This document shows, piece after piece, positions 20,981 to 33,869 of a stretch of DNA of 64,000 bases. The notes below the pieces were generated by a model. The model worked only from the letters and a program-made list of their open reading frames with translations, searched no databases and had not been told where the DNA came from. The stretch's first letter is position 1; the number at the start of each line of letters is the position of its first letter. Source of the DNA: Armigeres subalbatus (lineage: Eukaryota; Arthropoda; Insecta; Diptera; Culicidae); NCBI RefSeq assembly GCF_024139115.2, contig NC_085139.1, positions 251,010,067 to 251,074,066 of the forward strand, read 5' to 3'. The position numbers and the translations under genes were made by a program.

Positions 20981-21518
20981 GGGTAAAATGCCCAATAGTG
21001 GACCCCTAGTAGCGAAATTATGCTCCTCCTGGCATAAGGAGTGGAAATTGTCAAAATATTAATTTTGCGTGATGTCTAACATCAAGCTCTGCATCTCCTC
21101 TTCACGATACATACATAAAACACTCAAATATTCGACGTTATTCTTTGAAATTAACATTCTAAAGTTGGACTAAATTTGTCCTATAGTAGACCCCTAGAAG
21201 TCCATAATAGGAAATTGCTTTCCTATAGTCGACACTTCATTTGATTTTCATGTTTCGTTTCGGGACGTTCATCTTCCTATTATGGACCCCCAAAATATTC
21301 CTATAATGGACACTCTCGTGTTCATTTTTATAGAATTGTAAAAATCAACTAATTTTACCTTCCAGAGCATTTTCAATGCATGTAATCAAATCATAGGACT
21401 GTAAGGTAGGTTCTCCCGATGGAATTTCATAGCAAAATATTTCCATTGTGCTGTAATAATGAAAAAATGTCTGGAGGGTCCACTATTGGTTGGGGGTCCA
21501 CTATTGGGCACTTTACCC
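20981..21518. mobile_element. TA-flanked MITE (TIR GGGTAAARTGCCCAATAGTGG)
   Basis: The left end GGGTAAAATGCCCAATAGTGGACCCC (first 20 bases at 20981-21000) is mirrored by GGGGTCCACTATTGGGCACTTTACCC at 21493-21518, 25 of 26 matching. TA dinucleotides flank both ends (20979-20980 and 21519-21520), which suits a Tc1/mariner-type target. Inside, the motif CCTATANTGGACNCC occurs about four more times in both halves (21180, 21224, 21276, 21299). No coding capacity. Confidence 0.85.
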
Positions 21519-21859
21519 TACAAATCAAGTACTAAAACAAGCCCAAAGCATTTGACTAAGCATTTGAACTAAGGCACAAATCGAAAATAAGGTCAATCAA
21601 TTGTGAATCGAATGCAAACGACAAATGCTTTCCCAAAAATAAAAATAAAATTGGGCTCTGGTTAGATGCGTCATCGATTAACCATTGATTTATTTGAGCT
21701 ATTTATTCCAATAAAATTTCGACTGATCCAAAAATTAAATTTTAGTTGTATTCTAATTCAGTTCAAAATGGAGTTGAATAAAACTCTGATAATGGCTTGG
21801 ATGAAAGTTTGGTTAGATTTCTTGGATAAGAATAAAGGTAGAATTTGATTTGGATTTTA

Positions 21860-23058
21860 TTCGAATTGGACATGAACTAAACTTTGGTTGAATTTGCATA
21901 TAATTAGATTTGATTTGGAGTTGGAATAAGTCTAGAGTTGTACTCGGATTGGTTAAGGAGTTGATTTGGATTAGACTTGGATTGGATTAAGACTTGGATA
22001 GGATTTAGATTGAAATTTAATTCAATAAAGATTGCATATAGTTTGGTTTTGAATAAGATATGAATTGGGTTCGGATGGGGTTTGGATTGTATAAGGATTA
22101 GATTTGGGTTGGATTTGGATTTAATTTGAATTGAATTTGAATTAGCTTTGGATTGAATTAGGATTGGAGGTGAATTTGATTTGGAATAGGTTTGGATTTG
22201 ATCTGGATTGGTTATGAATTGGATTTTGATTTGTATTGGATTTTAATTAAATTCGATTAAGATTTGGATTTGGATTGGATATTGATTAGATTTTAATTGG
22301 CTTTCGATTGGATTTGGATTTTTATTGGTTTTGGATTAGATTTCAATTGGATTTGGATTGGATTTGGACTCGAATTGAATTGGATGTGGACTGGATTTGG
22401 ATTGGATTTGAATTGAATTTGAATTGGATTTTTACTCGAATTGGATTGGATTTGGACTGGCTTTAGATTGGGTTTGGATTGCATTTTGAATAGATTGAAA
22501 TGGATTGAATTTGGATTGGATTTGCAAAGGATTCGAATTGGATTGGATTTGGATTGAACTTGGATTGAATTAGGATTTGATTAGGATTTGATTTGGATTG
22601 CATTTGGATTTGATTTGGATTGGATTAGATTTGGATTGGATTTGGATTGGTTTTGGATTTGAAATGTATTTGGATTGCGATTGGATTGGAATCGGATTAG
22701 ATTTGTATTGGATTTGGATTTGGATTTGGACTCGAATCGGATTGGATTTGGACTGTATTTGCATTGGATTTGAATTGGGTTTGGATTGGGACTGGATTTG
22801 GATTGGATTTGGATTGGATTGGATTTAAATTTGATTTGGAATGGATTTGGATTGGATTTTTACTCGAATTGGATTTGGACTGGCTTTGGATTGGATTTCT
22901 AATGGATTTTGATTTGGTTTGGATTCGAATCGGATTGGATTTGTTTGGGATTTGGATTCAAATTGGATTAGATTTGAATTGCTTTTGGATTGGATTGGCA
23001 CTGGATTTGGATTAGATTTGTATTTGGATTAGATTTGTATTTGGATTGGATTTGTATT
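21860..23058 (+). repeat. TTGGAT-type degenerate minisatellite, left part
   Basis: Runs of GGATTTGGATTGGATTT with substitutions; the basic beat is 5-6 bases (GGATT or GGATTT), often grouped as 11-12. The plus strand is almost free of C. The array sharpens toward 22570-23058. It continues beyond the RTE insertion at 26332. Plus-strand frames read as DWIWIGFGLDL and minus-strand frames as NPIQIQSKS; these are repeat translations. Confidence 0.9.
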
Positions 23059-23063
23059 ATTTG

Positions 23064-24995
23064 TTATTTAATCAGACTAAGGTCGAAGTGGCCTGTGCGG
23101 TATATAAAAGTCTTCTCCATTCGGCTCGGTCCATGGCTACAACCACGCAGTCTACGGAGGGTCCGCAAGTCATCTTCCACCTGATCGATCCACCTTGCCC
23201 GCTGCGCACCTCGCCTTCTTGTGCCCGTCGGATCGTTGTCGAGAACCATTTTCACCGGGTTACTGTCCGACATTCTGGCTACGTGCCCGGCCCATCGCAG
23301 TCGTCCGATTTTCGCGGTGTGAACGATGGATGGTTCTCCCAACAGCTGATGCAATTCGTGGTTCATTCGCCTCCTCCACGTACCGTCCGCCATCTGCACC
23401 CCACCATAGATGGTACGCAGCACTTTCCTTTCGAAAACTCCAAGTGCGCGTTGGTCCTCCACGAGCATCGTCCAGGTCTCGTGTCCGTAGAGGACTACCG
23501 GTCTAATTAGCGTTTTGTAGATTGTCAGTTTGGTACGGCGGCGAACTCTATTCGATCGGAGCGTCTTGCGGAGTCCAAAGGACGTACGATTTCCAGCCAC
23601 TATGCGTCTCTGAATTTCTCTGCTAGTATCATTTTCGGCAGTCACCAGTGAGCCCAAGTACACAAATTCTTCTATTACCTCGATTTCGTCACCACCAATG
23701 CAAACTCGCGGTGGGTGGCTCACATTGTCTTTTCTTGAACTTCCACCTATCATGTACTTCGTCTTCGACGTGTTGATGATTAGTCCGATCCGCTTAGCTT
23801 CCCTCTTCAGTCTGATGTAGGCTTCCTCCATCTTCTCAAAGTTACGTGCCATAATATCTATGTCGTCGGCGAAACCAAATAGCTGGACGGACTTATTGAA
23901 AATTGTACCACTCGTGTTAATCCCCTGCTCTTCGTATTACACCTTCCAAAGCGATGTTGAATAGCAAACACGAAAGACCATCACCTTGCCGTAACCCTCT
24001 GCGGGTTTCGAAGGGACTCGAGAATGCCCTGAAACTCGAACTACGCACATCACCCGATCCATCGTCGCTTTGATCAACCGTGTCAGTTTATCCGGAAAAC
24101 CGTGTTCGTGCATTAGCTGCCATAGCTGGTCCCGATCGATTGTATCATATGCGGCTTTGAAGTCGATGAATAGATGATGTGTGGGCACGTTGTATTCGCG
24201 GCATTTCTGCAGTACTTGGCGAATGGCGAACACCTGATCCGTGGTGGAGCGTTCGCCCATAAAACCCGCCTGGTACTGCCCCACGAACTCCCTTGCAGTT
24301 GGTGCTAGTCGACGGCATAAAATTTGGGAGAGTACCTTGTAGGCGGCGTGTGTGATGTGATGTGATTGCGCGGTAGTTGCTACAATCCAGCTTATCGCCC
24401 TTTTGTAGATGGGACACACGACACCTTCCATCCACTCCTGCGGCAAAACTTCCTCCTCCCAAATCTTGGTAATGACCCAGTGCAGCGCTCTAGCCAGTGC
24501 CTCACCACCGTGTTTAAATAGCTCTCCTGGTAGTTGGTCAACCCCAGGGGCTTTGTTGTTCTTCAGCCGGCCAATCTCCTCCTGGATTTCCTGGAGATCC
24601 GGAGCCAGTAGAATTATGTCCTGCGCGCGTTCTCCCAGGTCTATCACCATACCGCCATCTTCGTCTGCCACATCGCCATTCAGGTGCTCTTCGTAGTGCT
24701 GCCGCCACCTTTGGATCACCTCACGCTCGTTCGTAAGAAGGTTCCCGTTTATGTCCTTACACATATCAGGCTGTGGCACGTGGCCCTTACGTGAGCGGTT
24801 TAACTTCTCATAGAACTTTCGTGTGTTATTAGCGCGGTACAGTTGCTCCGTTTCTTCACGGTCTCGATCTTCCTGCTGGCGCTTTTTCCTCCGGAAAGTC
24901 GAGTTTTGTCTGTTCCGCGCCTGTTTATATCGTGCCTCGTTCGCCCTCGTGCGGTGTTGCAGCAATCTCGCCCATGCTGCATTCTTCTCTTCCAC
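23064..24995 (-). pseudogene. RTE reverse transcriptase and C-terminal region, two frames
   Basis: The frame 23937-24995 holds the fingers and palm: 'NNKAPGVDQLPGEL', 'QYQAGFMGERSTTDQV', 'FIDFKAAYDTIDRDQL'. A one-base loss near 24030 then shifts it before the 'GLRQGD' motif. The palm FADD box lies at 23862-23873, and frame 23064-23852 carries the thumb and tail with 'SKTKYMIG', 'VYLGSLVTAEN', 'YGHETWTMLV' and 'RLRWAGHVARM'. One further in-frame defect lies near 24350, where 'ITLLNAAYKV' is distorted to 'ITSHHTRRL' or 'SHHITHAAYKV'. Apart from these the domain is complete. Confidence 0.85.
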
Positions 24996-26080
24996 TAACT
25001 GCTCACATTCGCCGTCATACCAGTCGTTTCTCTGATCCGGGTGCTTCCAATGGCGGATCGAATATCTCTCCAGCCATCTTCAAGAGACGCTGCGCCTAGC
25101 TGCTCTTCCGTTGGAAGTGCCACTTCCAGCTGCTGCGCGTATTCTTGGGCTAGTCTACCGTCTTGTAGTCGCCCAATGTTAAGCCGCGGCGTCCGACTTC
25201 GACGCGTGTTGTACACCGTCGAGAGTTTTGAGCGCAGGCATACTGCAACGAGGTAGTGGTCGGATTCAATATTCGCACTGCGGTAAGTGCGGACATTCGT
25301 GATGTCGGAGAAGAATTTACCGTCGATTAGAACGTGGTCGAATTGGTTTTCCGTTTCTTGGTTAGGTGATCTCCATGTGGCCTTGTGGATATTTTTGCGG
25401 GGAAAGAAGGTGCTTCGGACTACCATTCCGCGGGAGGCTGCGAAGTTTATGCATCGTTGGCCGTTGTCATTCGATATGGTGTGCAGACTATCCGGTCCGA
25501 TGACCGGTCTATACATTGCCTCCCTTCCTACCTGTGCGTTCATGTCACCGATGACGATTTTAACGTCCCGCAGTGGGCATCCATCGTATGTCTGCTCCAG
25601 CTGTGCGTAGAACGCTTCTTTCTCGTCGTCGGGTCTCCCTTCGTGTGGGCATTGCACGTTGATGATGCTATAGTTGAAGAAACGGCCTTTAATCCTCAGC
25701 TTGCACATCCTTGCGTTGATTGGCTGCCACCCAATCACGCGTTGGCGCATCTTACCCAGCACTATGAAGCCGGTTCCCAGCTCGTTGGTGGTGCCACAGC
25801 TTTGGTAGAAGGTAGCCGCTCGATGCCCGCTTTTCCACACTTTCTGTCCTGTCCAGCAAATCTCCTGCAGCGCCACGACGTCGAAGTTGCGGGGATGTAA
25901 TTCATCGTAGATCATCCTGTCGCAACCTGCGAAACCTAGCGACTTGCAATTCCATGTTCCAAGCTTCCAATCGTGATCCTGTATTCGTCGCCTAGGTCTT
26001 TGCCGATTATATCGAGTCGCATTATCTCTTATATTGTTCGTAATGATTGGTTTTCTAGGCGGCTTATTGGGCCTGCGCAA
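24995..26080 (-). pseudogene. RTE endonuclease domain, intact frame (361 codons) ending at a frame switch
   Basis: This uninterrupted frame covers the endonuclease. Catalytic landmarks are N44 in TWNCK, E73 in LQEIC, D179 and N181 in GDMNAQVG, and S273-D274-H275 in the ESDHYLV motif. HKATWRSP sits at 232-239 and the DHVLID motif at 248-253. The N-terminal 35 residues are basic (RQRPRRR). The frame ends in a TAG just where the RT frame opens; in the plus-strand copy the same switch occurs. I call it a pseudogene because the element as a whole has a broken RT, though the endonuclease frame itself looks complete. ATG at 26080 is the first in frame; the true start is not certain. Confidence 0.85.
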
Positions 26081-26331
26081 ACCTCCTGTCTCGTCGGAGG
26101 GCCGTCGTGTCAGGGCTGTTTAGCGTCCCACCTAACACCAGGACTTGGGCTTGTGCGCTTTGAGCGGCACACGGTCGCTTTGGTGGGGCCTACTTGCGGA
26201 TACATGCAGCTTTTTATAGAGGTTTAACAGGGCCCACTGTCAAACCCCACCACATCCTAGGCAAGCCCCACAACTCGCAGATGGCCTGGGGAGGGATCGT
26301 CAAGCCCTTGGACATAGTCCCTGCTGCCCGA

Positions 26332-29300
26332 ATTGGATTTGTATTGGATTTGAATTTGGATTCGAATTGGATTAGATTTGAATTGGTTTTGGATTGGATT
26401 TGGACTCGAATTGGATTTGATTTGGACTGGATTTTGAGTAGATTCGGATTGAACTTGAGTTGGATTTGTATTAGATATGGTTTCGAATTGGTTTGGATTT
26501 GTATTGGATTAGGTTTGGATTTGGATTGTGTTTGGGTTGGATTTGGACTCGAATTGGATTGGATTTGGATTTGCATTGAATTTGGATTGGATTGGATTTA
26601 GATTTGATTTGAAATGGATTTGGATTGGTTTTTTACTTGAATTTGATTGAATTTGGACTGGTTTTGGATTGGATTTCTAATGGATTTTGATTTGGTTTGG
26701 ATTTGAATTGGATTTGGATTTGATTTAAGTTGGATTTGGATTTGGATTTGATTTGGTTTTGGATTGGATTTGGATTGGATTTGAATTTGATTTTGATTGG
26801 ATTTGGAATGGATTTCAATTGGATTTGGATTGAATTTCGATTGGATTGGATTTGGATTGGATTTGGATTGGATTTGAATTGGATTTGGATTGGTTTGGAA
26901 TGGATTTGGATTGGATTGGATTTTGATTGGATGGGATTTAGATTTGATTTGAAATGGTTTGGATTGGTTTGGACTGGCTTTGGATTGGTTCTAATGGTTT
27001 GATTTGTTTGGGATTTGGATTGGTTTGGATTTGATTTGGTTTGGATTTGGTTGGATTTGATTTGGTTTGGATTGGTTTGGATTGGATTGGTTTGGATTGG
27101 TTTGAATTTTGATTTTGAATAGATTTGGTTTGGTTTGAATTGGTTTGGATTGGATTTCGATTGGATTGGATTTGGATTGAATTTCGATTGGATTGGATTT
27201 GGATTGGATTTGGATTGGATTTGGATTGGATTTGGATTGGATTTGGATTGGATTTTAATTGGATTTGGATTGGATTTGGATTGGATTTGGAATGGATTTG
27301 GATTGGATTGGATTTGGATTGGATTTAGATTTGGATTTGATTTGGATTGGATTTGAATTGGATTTGGATTGGATTTGGATTTGATTTAGATTGGATTTGG
27401 ATTTGGATTGGATTTGGATTGGATTTGAATTGGAATTGGATTGGATTTGGATTGGATTTGGAATGGGTTTGGATTGGATTGGATTGTATTTGGATTGGAT
27501 TTGGATTAGATTGGATTTGGATTGGATTTGGATTGGATTTGAATTGGATTTGGATTGGATTTGGATTGGATTTGGATTGGATTTAAATTGGATTTGGATT
27601 GGATTTGGATTGGACTTGGATTTGGATTGGATTTGGATTGGACTTGGATTTGGATTGGATTTTGATTGGATTTGGATTGAATTTGGATTGGATTTGGATT
27701 GGATTGGATTTGGATTTGGATTGGATTTGAATTGGATTTGGATTGGATTTGGATTTGATTTGGTTTGGATTGGATTTGGATTGGTTTAAATTGGTTTGGA
27801 TTGGTTTGGATTGGACTTGGTTTGGATTGGTTTGGATTGGACTTGGTTTGGATTGGTTTGCATTGGATTTTGATTGGATTGGATTTAGATTTGATTTGAA
27901 ATGGATTTGGATTGGTTTTTTACTCGAATTGGCTTGGATTTGGACTGGCTTTGGATTGTATTTGGATGGATTTGGATTGGATTTGGATTGGACTTGGATT
28001 TGGATTGGATTTGGATTGAATTTGCATTTGAGTTGGATGGGATTTTGATTGGACTTGGATTTGGATTGGATTTGGATTTGGATTTGGATTAGATTGGATT
28101 TGGATTGGATTTGGATTGGATTTGGATTGGATTTTGATTGGATTTGGATTGGATTTGGATTGGTTTGGATTGGTTTGGATTGGTTTGGATTAGATTTGGA
28201 TTGGTTTGGATTGGTTTGGATTGGTTTGGATTGGTTTGGATTGGTTTGGATTGGTTTGGACTTGGTTTGAATTAGATTTGGATTAGATTTGGTTTGGATA
28301 GAATTGGGATTGGTTTTGGTCTCGAATTGGATTGGATTTGAATTGGACTTGGATTAGGATTGGATTGAATTTGGATTAGATTTGGATTTGGGTTGGAATT
28401 AGATTGGATTTGGATTGGTTTGGGAATGGATTTGGATTTGAGTTGGATTGGAATCGGCTTGAATTTGTATTGGATTTGGATTTGGATTGGGTTTGGATAA
28501 GATTTGGATTGGATTTGAATTGGATTTGGATTGGATTTGGATTCGATTTGGATTTGGATTGAATTTGGATTCGAATTGGATTTGGTTTGGATTTGGATTG
28601 GATTTGGATTGGAATTGGATTGGATTTGGATTTGAATTGGATTTGGATTTGGATTGGATTTGGATTTGGATTTAGAATGGATTTGGATTTGGATTCAAAT
28701 TGGATTGGATTTGAATTGGTTTTGGATTGGATTTGGACTCGAATTGAATTAGATTTGGATTGGATTTGGATTTGGATTGGAATTGGATTGAATTTGTATT
28801 TGGATTGGATTTGGATTGGATTTGGATTGGATTTGGATTGGATTTGGATTTGATTTGGATTGGATTTGGATTGGATTTGGATTGGATTTGGATTGGATTT
28901 GGATTGGATTTGGATTGGATTTGGATTTGATTTGGATTTGATTTGGATTTGATTTGGATTTGATTTGGATTGGATTTGGATTGGATTTGAATTGGATTTG
29001 GATTTGGATTGGATTTGGATTGGATTTGGATTGGATTTGGAATGGATTTGGATTTGAGTTGGATTGGAATCGGATTGAATTTGTATTGGATTTGGATTGG
29101 GTTTGGATAAGATTAGGATTGGATTAGGTTCAGATTTAGATTGGTTTTGAATTGGATTTCGATTCGATTTGGATTTGGATTGAATTTGGATTCGAATTGG
29201 ATTTGGATTTGGATAGGATTTGGATTGGAATTGGATTGAATTTGAATTCGATTTGGAAGGGATTTGGATTTGAGTTGGATTGGATTCGATTTGGATTGGA

Positions 29301-31250
29301 TTTGAATTGAATTTGGATTGGATTTGGATTGGATTTGGATTGGATTTGGATTGGATTTGGATTGGATTTGGATTGGATTTGGTTTTGGATTGAATTTAGA
29401 TTCGAATTGGATTTGGATAGGATTTGAATTGGATTTTGATTGGATTTGGATTTGAATTGGATTTTGATTTGGATTGGATTTGGATTGACTTTGGATTGGA
29501 TTTGGATTTGGGTTGGATTCGAATCGGATTGAATTTGTATGGGATTTGGATTTGGATTCAAATTGGATTGGATTTGAATTGGTTTTGGATTGGATTTGGA
29601 CTCGAATTGGATTGGATTTGGACTGGATTTGCATTGTTTTTGGATTTTTGGATTTGGATTTGGGTTGGATTCGAATCGGATTGAATTTGTATTGGATTTG
29701 GATTTGGATTCTAATTGGATAAGATTTGAATTGGTTTTGGATTGGATTTAGACTCGAATTGGGTTGGATTTGAACTGGGTTTGGACTGGATTTGGATGGG
29801 ATTTGTACTAAATTTGGATTAGGTTTGAATTTGGATTTGGATTCGAATTGGATTTGATTTGGATTGGGCTTGTATTGGATTTGGATTTGATTTGGAATGA
29901 ATTTGGATTGAGTTTGGACTCGAATTGAATTGGATTTGGATTGGATTTTTACTCCAATTGGATTGGATTTGGACTGGCTTTTGATTGGATTTGAATGGAT
30001 TGGATTTGGATTCAAATTGGATTGGATTTGAATTGGTTTTGGATTGGATTTGGACTCGAATTGAATTGGATTTGGACTGGATTTGGATTGGATTCGGATT
30101 GAACTGGAGTTGGATTTGTATTGAATTTGGTTCCAAATTGGTTTAAATCTGTATTGGATTAGGTTTGGATTTGGATAAGATTTTTATTGGATTCCAATTG
30201 GATTAGATTTGAATTGGTTTTTGATTGGATTTGGATTGGATTTCAATTGGGTTTGGTTTCGTATTGGATTGAATTTGAATTCGAATTGAGTCAGAATTGG
30301 ACTAGTTTTTGATTGGGTTTGGATTCGAATTGAAAAAAACTTAGAATAGATTTGGATTGGATTGAATTAGTTTTGGATTGAATTTGGATTAGATTTGGAA
30401 TTGGATTTGGATTGGATTTGGATTGGATTTGAATTGAATTTGGATTGGATTTGGATTGGAATTGGTTTCGAATTTGATTGGATTTGGATTTGATTTGGAT
30501 ATGGATACGAATTGGATTAGATTTGAATTGGTTTTGGATTGGATTTGGACTCGAATTGGATTGGATTTAGGTTGAATTTGCATTGGTTTTGGATTTAAAT
30601 AGAATTGAATTTGGATATGATTTGGAATGGATTTAGTTTGGATTTGGATTGGATTTGGATTTGAATTAGAATGAATTTGGATTTGATTTTGATTGGATTT
30701 GGATTAGTATTGGTTTAGCCTTAGGTTGGATTTGGATTCGGATTGGATTTGGATTTAATTTCCATTTATTTTAAATTGAATTTAGAGAGGATTTGGGTTG
30801 GATTTGGATTGGATTTGGATTGAATTTGGATTTGAATTGAGTTTGGATTTTATTTTGATTGGATTTGGATTGGGTTCGGATGGGATTTGAGTTGGATTTT
30901 GTTTCGAATGGAATTGGATTTTGATTCGAATTGGATTAGACTTGAATTGGTTTTAGATCGGATTTGGATTGGATTTGGTTTCGAATTTAATTTGGATTCG
31001 ATGAGGTTCGGATTTGGATTGAGTTTAGATTAGATTTGGATTGGATTTGGATATAATTATTATTAAATTTGATTTGGATTACTTAAGATTGGCTTTAGAT
31101 TGGATTTGGATCGGATCTGGATTAGATTTGAGTTGGATTTGGATTCGCATTGAATTGTATTTGGATTCAAATTGGATTAGATTTTGATTGGCTTTGGATT
31201 GGAATTGGATTCGAATTAGATTGGATTTGGATTGAATTTCGATTTGAACT
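26332..31250 (+). repeat. TTGGAT-type degenerate minisatellite, right part (about 4.9 kb)
   Basis: Continuation of the array at 21860-23058. It is most regular at 27180-28270 and 28800-29050, where GGATTTGGATT repeats almost perfectly for hundreds of bases, and more diverged after 30100. A GGTTTGGATT variant dominates 27000-27140 and 28160-28260. Higher-order blocks recur, such as GGATTCGAATTGGATTTGG and TTGGACTCGAATTGG. The longest repeat-derived frame is 300 codons on the minus strand (29113-30015). A smaller, much decayed relative lies at 55870-56230. Confidence 0.9.
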
Positions 31251-31369
31251 GGTAAGCAAATCCAAACTTTTTGCTTTCTAATCATTATTTATCACACCAC
31301 ATTTTTCACATTTACTATTGTGTGTCAAAACTTCACTTTTTGCTATATAACCCGTTCTGTAAGCGACTT

Positions 31370-31860
31370 TTACGGCTGCGTGACATTTTCGACTATATGG
31401 CTAATTGACCTTTTTTCGGCTAAATGGTCTTTTCTGTCAAACGACCATTTCGGCTAAACAATATTTTCGGATAATAACCTATTCGGCCATATGACCGGTA
31501 GGTCAAGTACGTTTTCTACCATAGGACTTGTTTGATCAAATTGCATTTTTGACTAAATAACCATTTCGGTCAAACGTTCATTTCGACCGTATGACATTTT
31601 GGCTAAACGACCATTCCAATCAAACGGTATTTTCGGTCATATGACCCGGTCGTTCGAATGAAATTTTCGACTAAATGACCCAACGACAAAGGACATTTTT
31701 GGCCAGGTGTCCTGTTTGGTCAAACGAAATTTTCGGCAAAATCACCAGTTCGGCCGCAAGTCGATTTCAGCTAAATGACATTTTCGACCGAACCGTTTTT
31801 GCCCTAATAACCGTTTCGACCAAACTACAAATATTCACAACTCAGAAAAATCGTGTTATC
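31370..31860 (-). repeat. Degenerate 17-bp array
   Basis: Units like ACCATTTCGGCTAAACG and ACATTTTCGACTATATG occur in the orientation opposite to the array at 6600-6960. More diverged than the 53-kb copy. It lies directly beside the end of the TTGGAT array. Confidence 0.7.
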
Positions 31861-33300
31861 CGACCGAGTGGCTTTCGACCGAATGGATTTGTGTCTTCAA
31901 ATAGGGTTCTTATAAAAAATCGTGTTTTGCAGTTCGAAACAATTAAAAAAACTCATTCCAGTTTGATTGAATGTAATCCAATCTCGACGATTTTTTTTCC
32001 ATCGGACTCAACTCGTAATCAAAACAAATTTAAAACGTTCCTCCAAGTGAGGTATTATTGAAAGCATGGAACATGCAAGTAAAGGATTTGAAAATCAAAT
32101 TAAAGACTACAAACCCACTGGTCGAAGAACCTCAAAATGGTGACCATCAACAAGCTATTGTAATCAGTCAAAACTACCCTTGCAGGCCCAAAACATCCCA
32201 AGATTTCCTATTTTCCCAATAACCGTCGAACAGTGTTATTAAAACAGACATCCCAAATTATGATGGGCAACAAAATTTCGCCTGCCACCTTCTCTTTAAA
32301 TTCAAAATATCTCGTTATCTTCTTTTGTGCCTAACCCTCAACGAACCACTTGAGCAATTACCACCTGATAGCCGAACATGATTCGACCTTCCGACCCGAG
32401 CGTTGTTCGTTATGTTCATCTTCTCGCAGCAGCAAAAAAATATCTGGGTGAACTAACTGATTTTCCTCATATCCAACATATCTACGCCTCCCCGAAATGG
32501 AGGAAAAAACAAAGATAGTGAAATTCGACCGGCTAAACACCACCTGTGCCGAGGCTCGCCCCCTCCCTCTCTCATACATTTCGGAAGGGGCGATCCGAGT
32601 AAGGCTTCTTCAAATAATTGGAACAAGTGTGCAGTTAACCCGCGTACTTACGCCGATTCCCGTACGTACATAATCCAACCGCGTGCGGATCGAAGTTGGA
32701 AATTTCTGTTAAAGATTTCGCTTCCCAGATATTTAATGATCATGATGATCGTTTGGTTTGGACTCACGGTGCGTGGGTATCGGCGGTCAGTGATGAGGTT
32801 CGCATCGAAAGGTGATGTGTTCGATTTGTAGCCTGACAAATCGAGTATTTTTTTATCCGTCATAATAATGACAGATTTCGTCGTTTTTGATATTAGGATT
32901 CAAAAGTTATTTCTGTTTTTCTGTACTGGAGCTCTTCAGTAAAGCCCCCTCGCTAAAAGTGAATCAATCTCCAGGCTAGGGGTAATATGAATAAATTCCG
33001 TTAACCGAGCAGGTTGGCGGCGGTTGCGGAAGCGTCGAAAGAATCGAAGAAATAGGTGAAGATTCTTCCTAATTTATACGCACCGCGATCGATCGATATC
33101 GAAATTTGGGTCTCTCGAGTCTCGCGCGCGCTCTTCCGCGTCCGCTGATCGTCCGTCGGCCACAAGGCAAGACAGCCGAAACGGTTAACCGGCGTTGTGT
33201 TTTGCTTTTCCAAACGATTCCCATCCTACATGGGGGATGTGTTTGTTTTCTTCCTCTCCGTCTTGAGGCATGTTTTGCTTGATTCGAGTGAGATGTAAAC
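31860..33300. other. Unassigned, probably low-copy DNA
   Basis: No repeat unit recognised. A GC-richer section at 32340-33300 contains ATCGATCGATATCG at about 33089 and several 60-80 codon frames without recognisable homology. A pyrimidine-rich CTCCCTCTCTC run sits at 32563-32573. Confidence 0.3.
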
Positions 33301-33302
33301 AC

Positions 33303-33345
33303 TATAAAATAAAGCGCAAATCACTGGACTGGAGGTCAGTCAGCG
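33303..33345 (+). promoter_or_regulatory. Candidate TATA/initiator pair
   Basis: TATAAAAT at 33303-33310 is followed by GGTCAGTCAG at 33334-33343, which contains the arthropod initiator core TCAGT at 33336-33340. The spacing (about 35 bases from T to the initiator A) is slightly longer than the usual ~30. A 78-codon frame begins at 33353 with no known homology. This may be chance in a GC-richer island. Confidence 0.2.
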
Positions 33346-33349
33346 CGAT

Positions 33350-33865
33350 GCGATGTGGAATATGGGAACGAAAACAGGTCGATGGAATGCGTTCGGGAAT
33401 AAGAACCGAGCGTCCTCCGGATCAGGTGCTTGGACGATCGGCCGTGAAATATGTCCGATTTTCAACGGGGCACACTGCCGGCGTTCGGAATTGTTTTGCC
33501 GGCGATGCTTGGAGGAAGGCAAATTTGGGATGCAAATTAAATTGGAGATTTTCGTTTATTTATGCTTCTTGAGATGGGCTTTGGTTTGAAAGTGGGATGG
33601 CCGTGAGTAGCTTGGCCAAGTGCTTATAGATCCGAATTTGAATTTAGATTACTATTCGTTGGTTGACGGAATATTGGAAATGGGTTTGTGGCGAGTTTCC
33701 CAAGCAACATAAGCTGATTCGATACAACTGTTTTATTGACGGTAGACCACAGTGGTAAGGTCATATGCCATTGCTTTCCGATGCATAACGGTGATTTTGT
33801 CTTCGACTATTTTTTAAAAAAATTGATTTTATATTTCAGTTGAGTTTTCGTTGAATTTTGATTTG
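33350..33865. other. GC-richer low-copy patch followed by AT-rich DNA
   Basis: 33350-33590 has a 78-codon plus frame and a 100-codon frame overlapping in another phase; I recognise neither. From 33600 the sequence is AT-rich and featureless up to the minisatellite. Confidence 0.25.
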
Positions 33866-33869
33866 GATT

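Larger units (their letters stand above)
23059..26331 (-). mobile_element. RTE-like LINE, minus-strand copy, close to full length, inserted in the TTGGAT array
   Basis: The element is 3.27 kb, flanked by ATTGGATTTGTATT at 23045-23058 and 26332-26345, a likely 14-bp target duplication. The match could partly be due to the repetitive host. Its 5' end is at 26331 (CGGGCAGCAGGGAC on the minus strand), followed by a short TATAAAA-containing leader, endonuclease, RT and an AT-rich 3' tail (TTAAATAACAAAT). It lacks the long tandem leader found in the plus-strand copy. Frames are fewer in number of breaks than in the other copy, so it is probably younger or better preserved. Confidence 0.85.

Noticed and set aside
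29113..30015. 300-codon minus frame rich in N, P, I, Q, S
   Set aside because: It is a TTGGAT-type array read through; neighbouring frames on both strands are open for the same reason.
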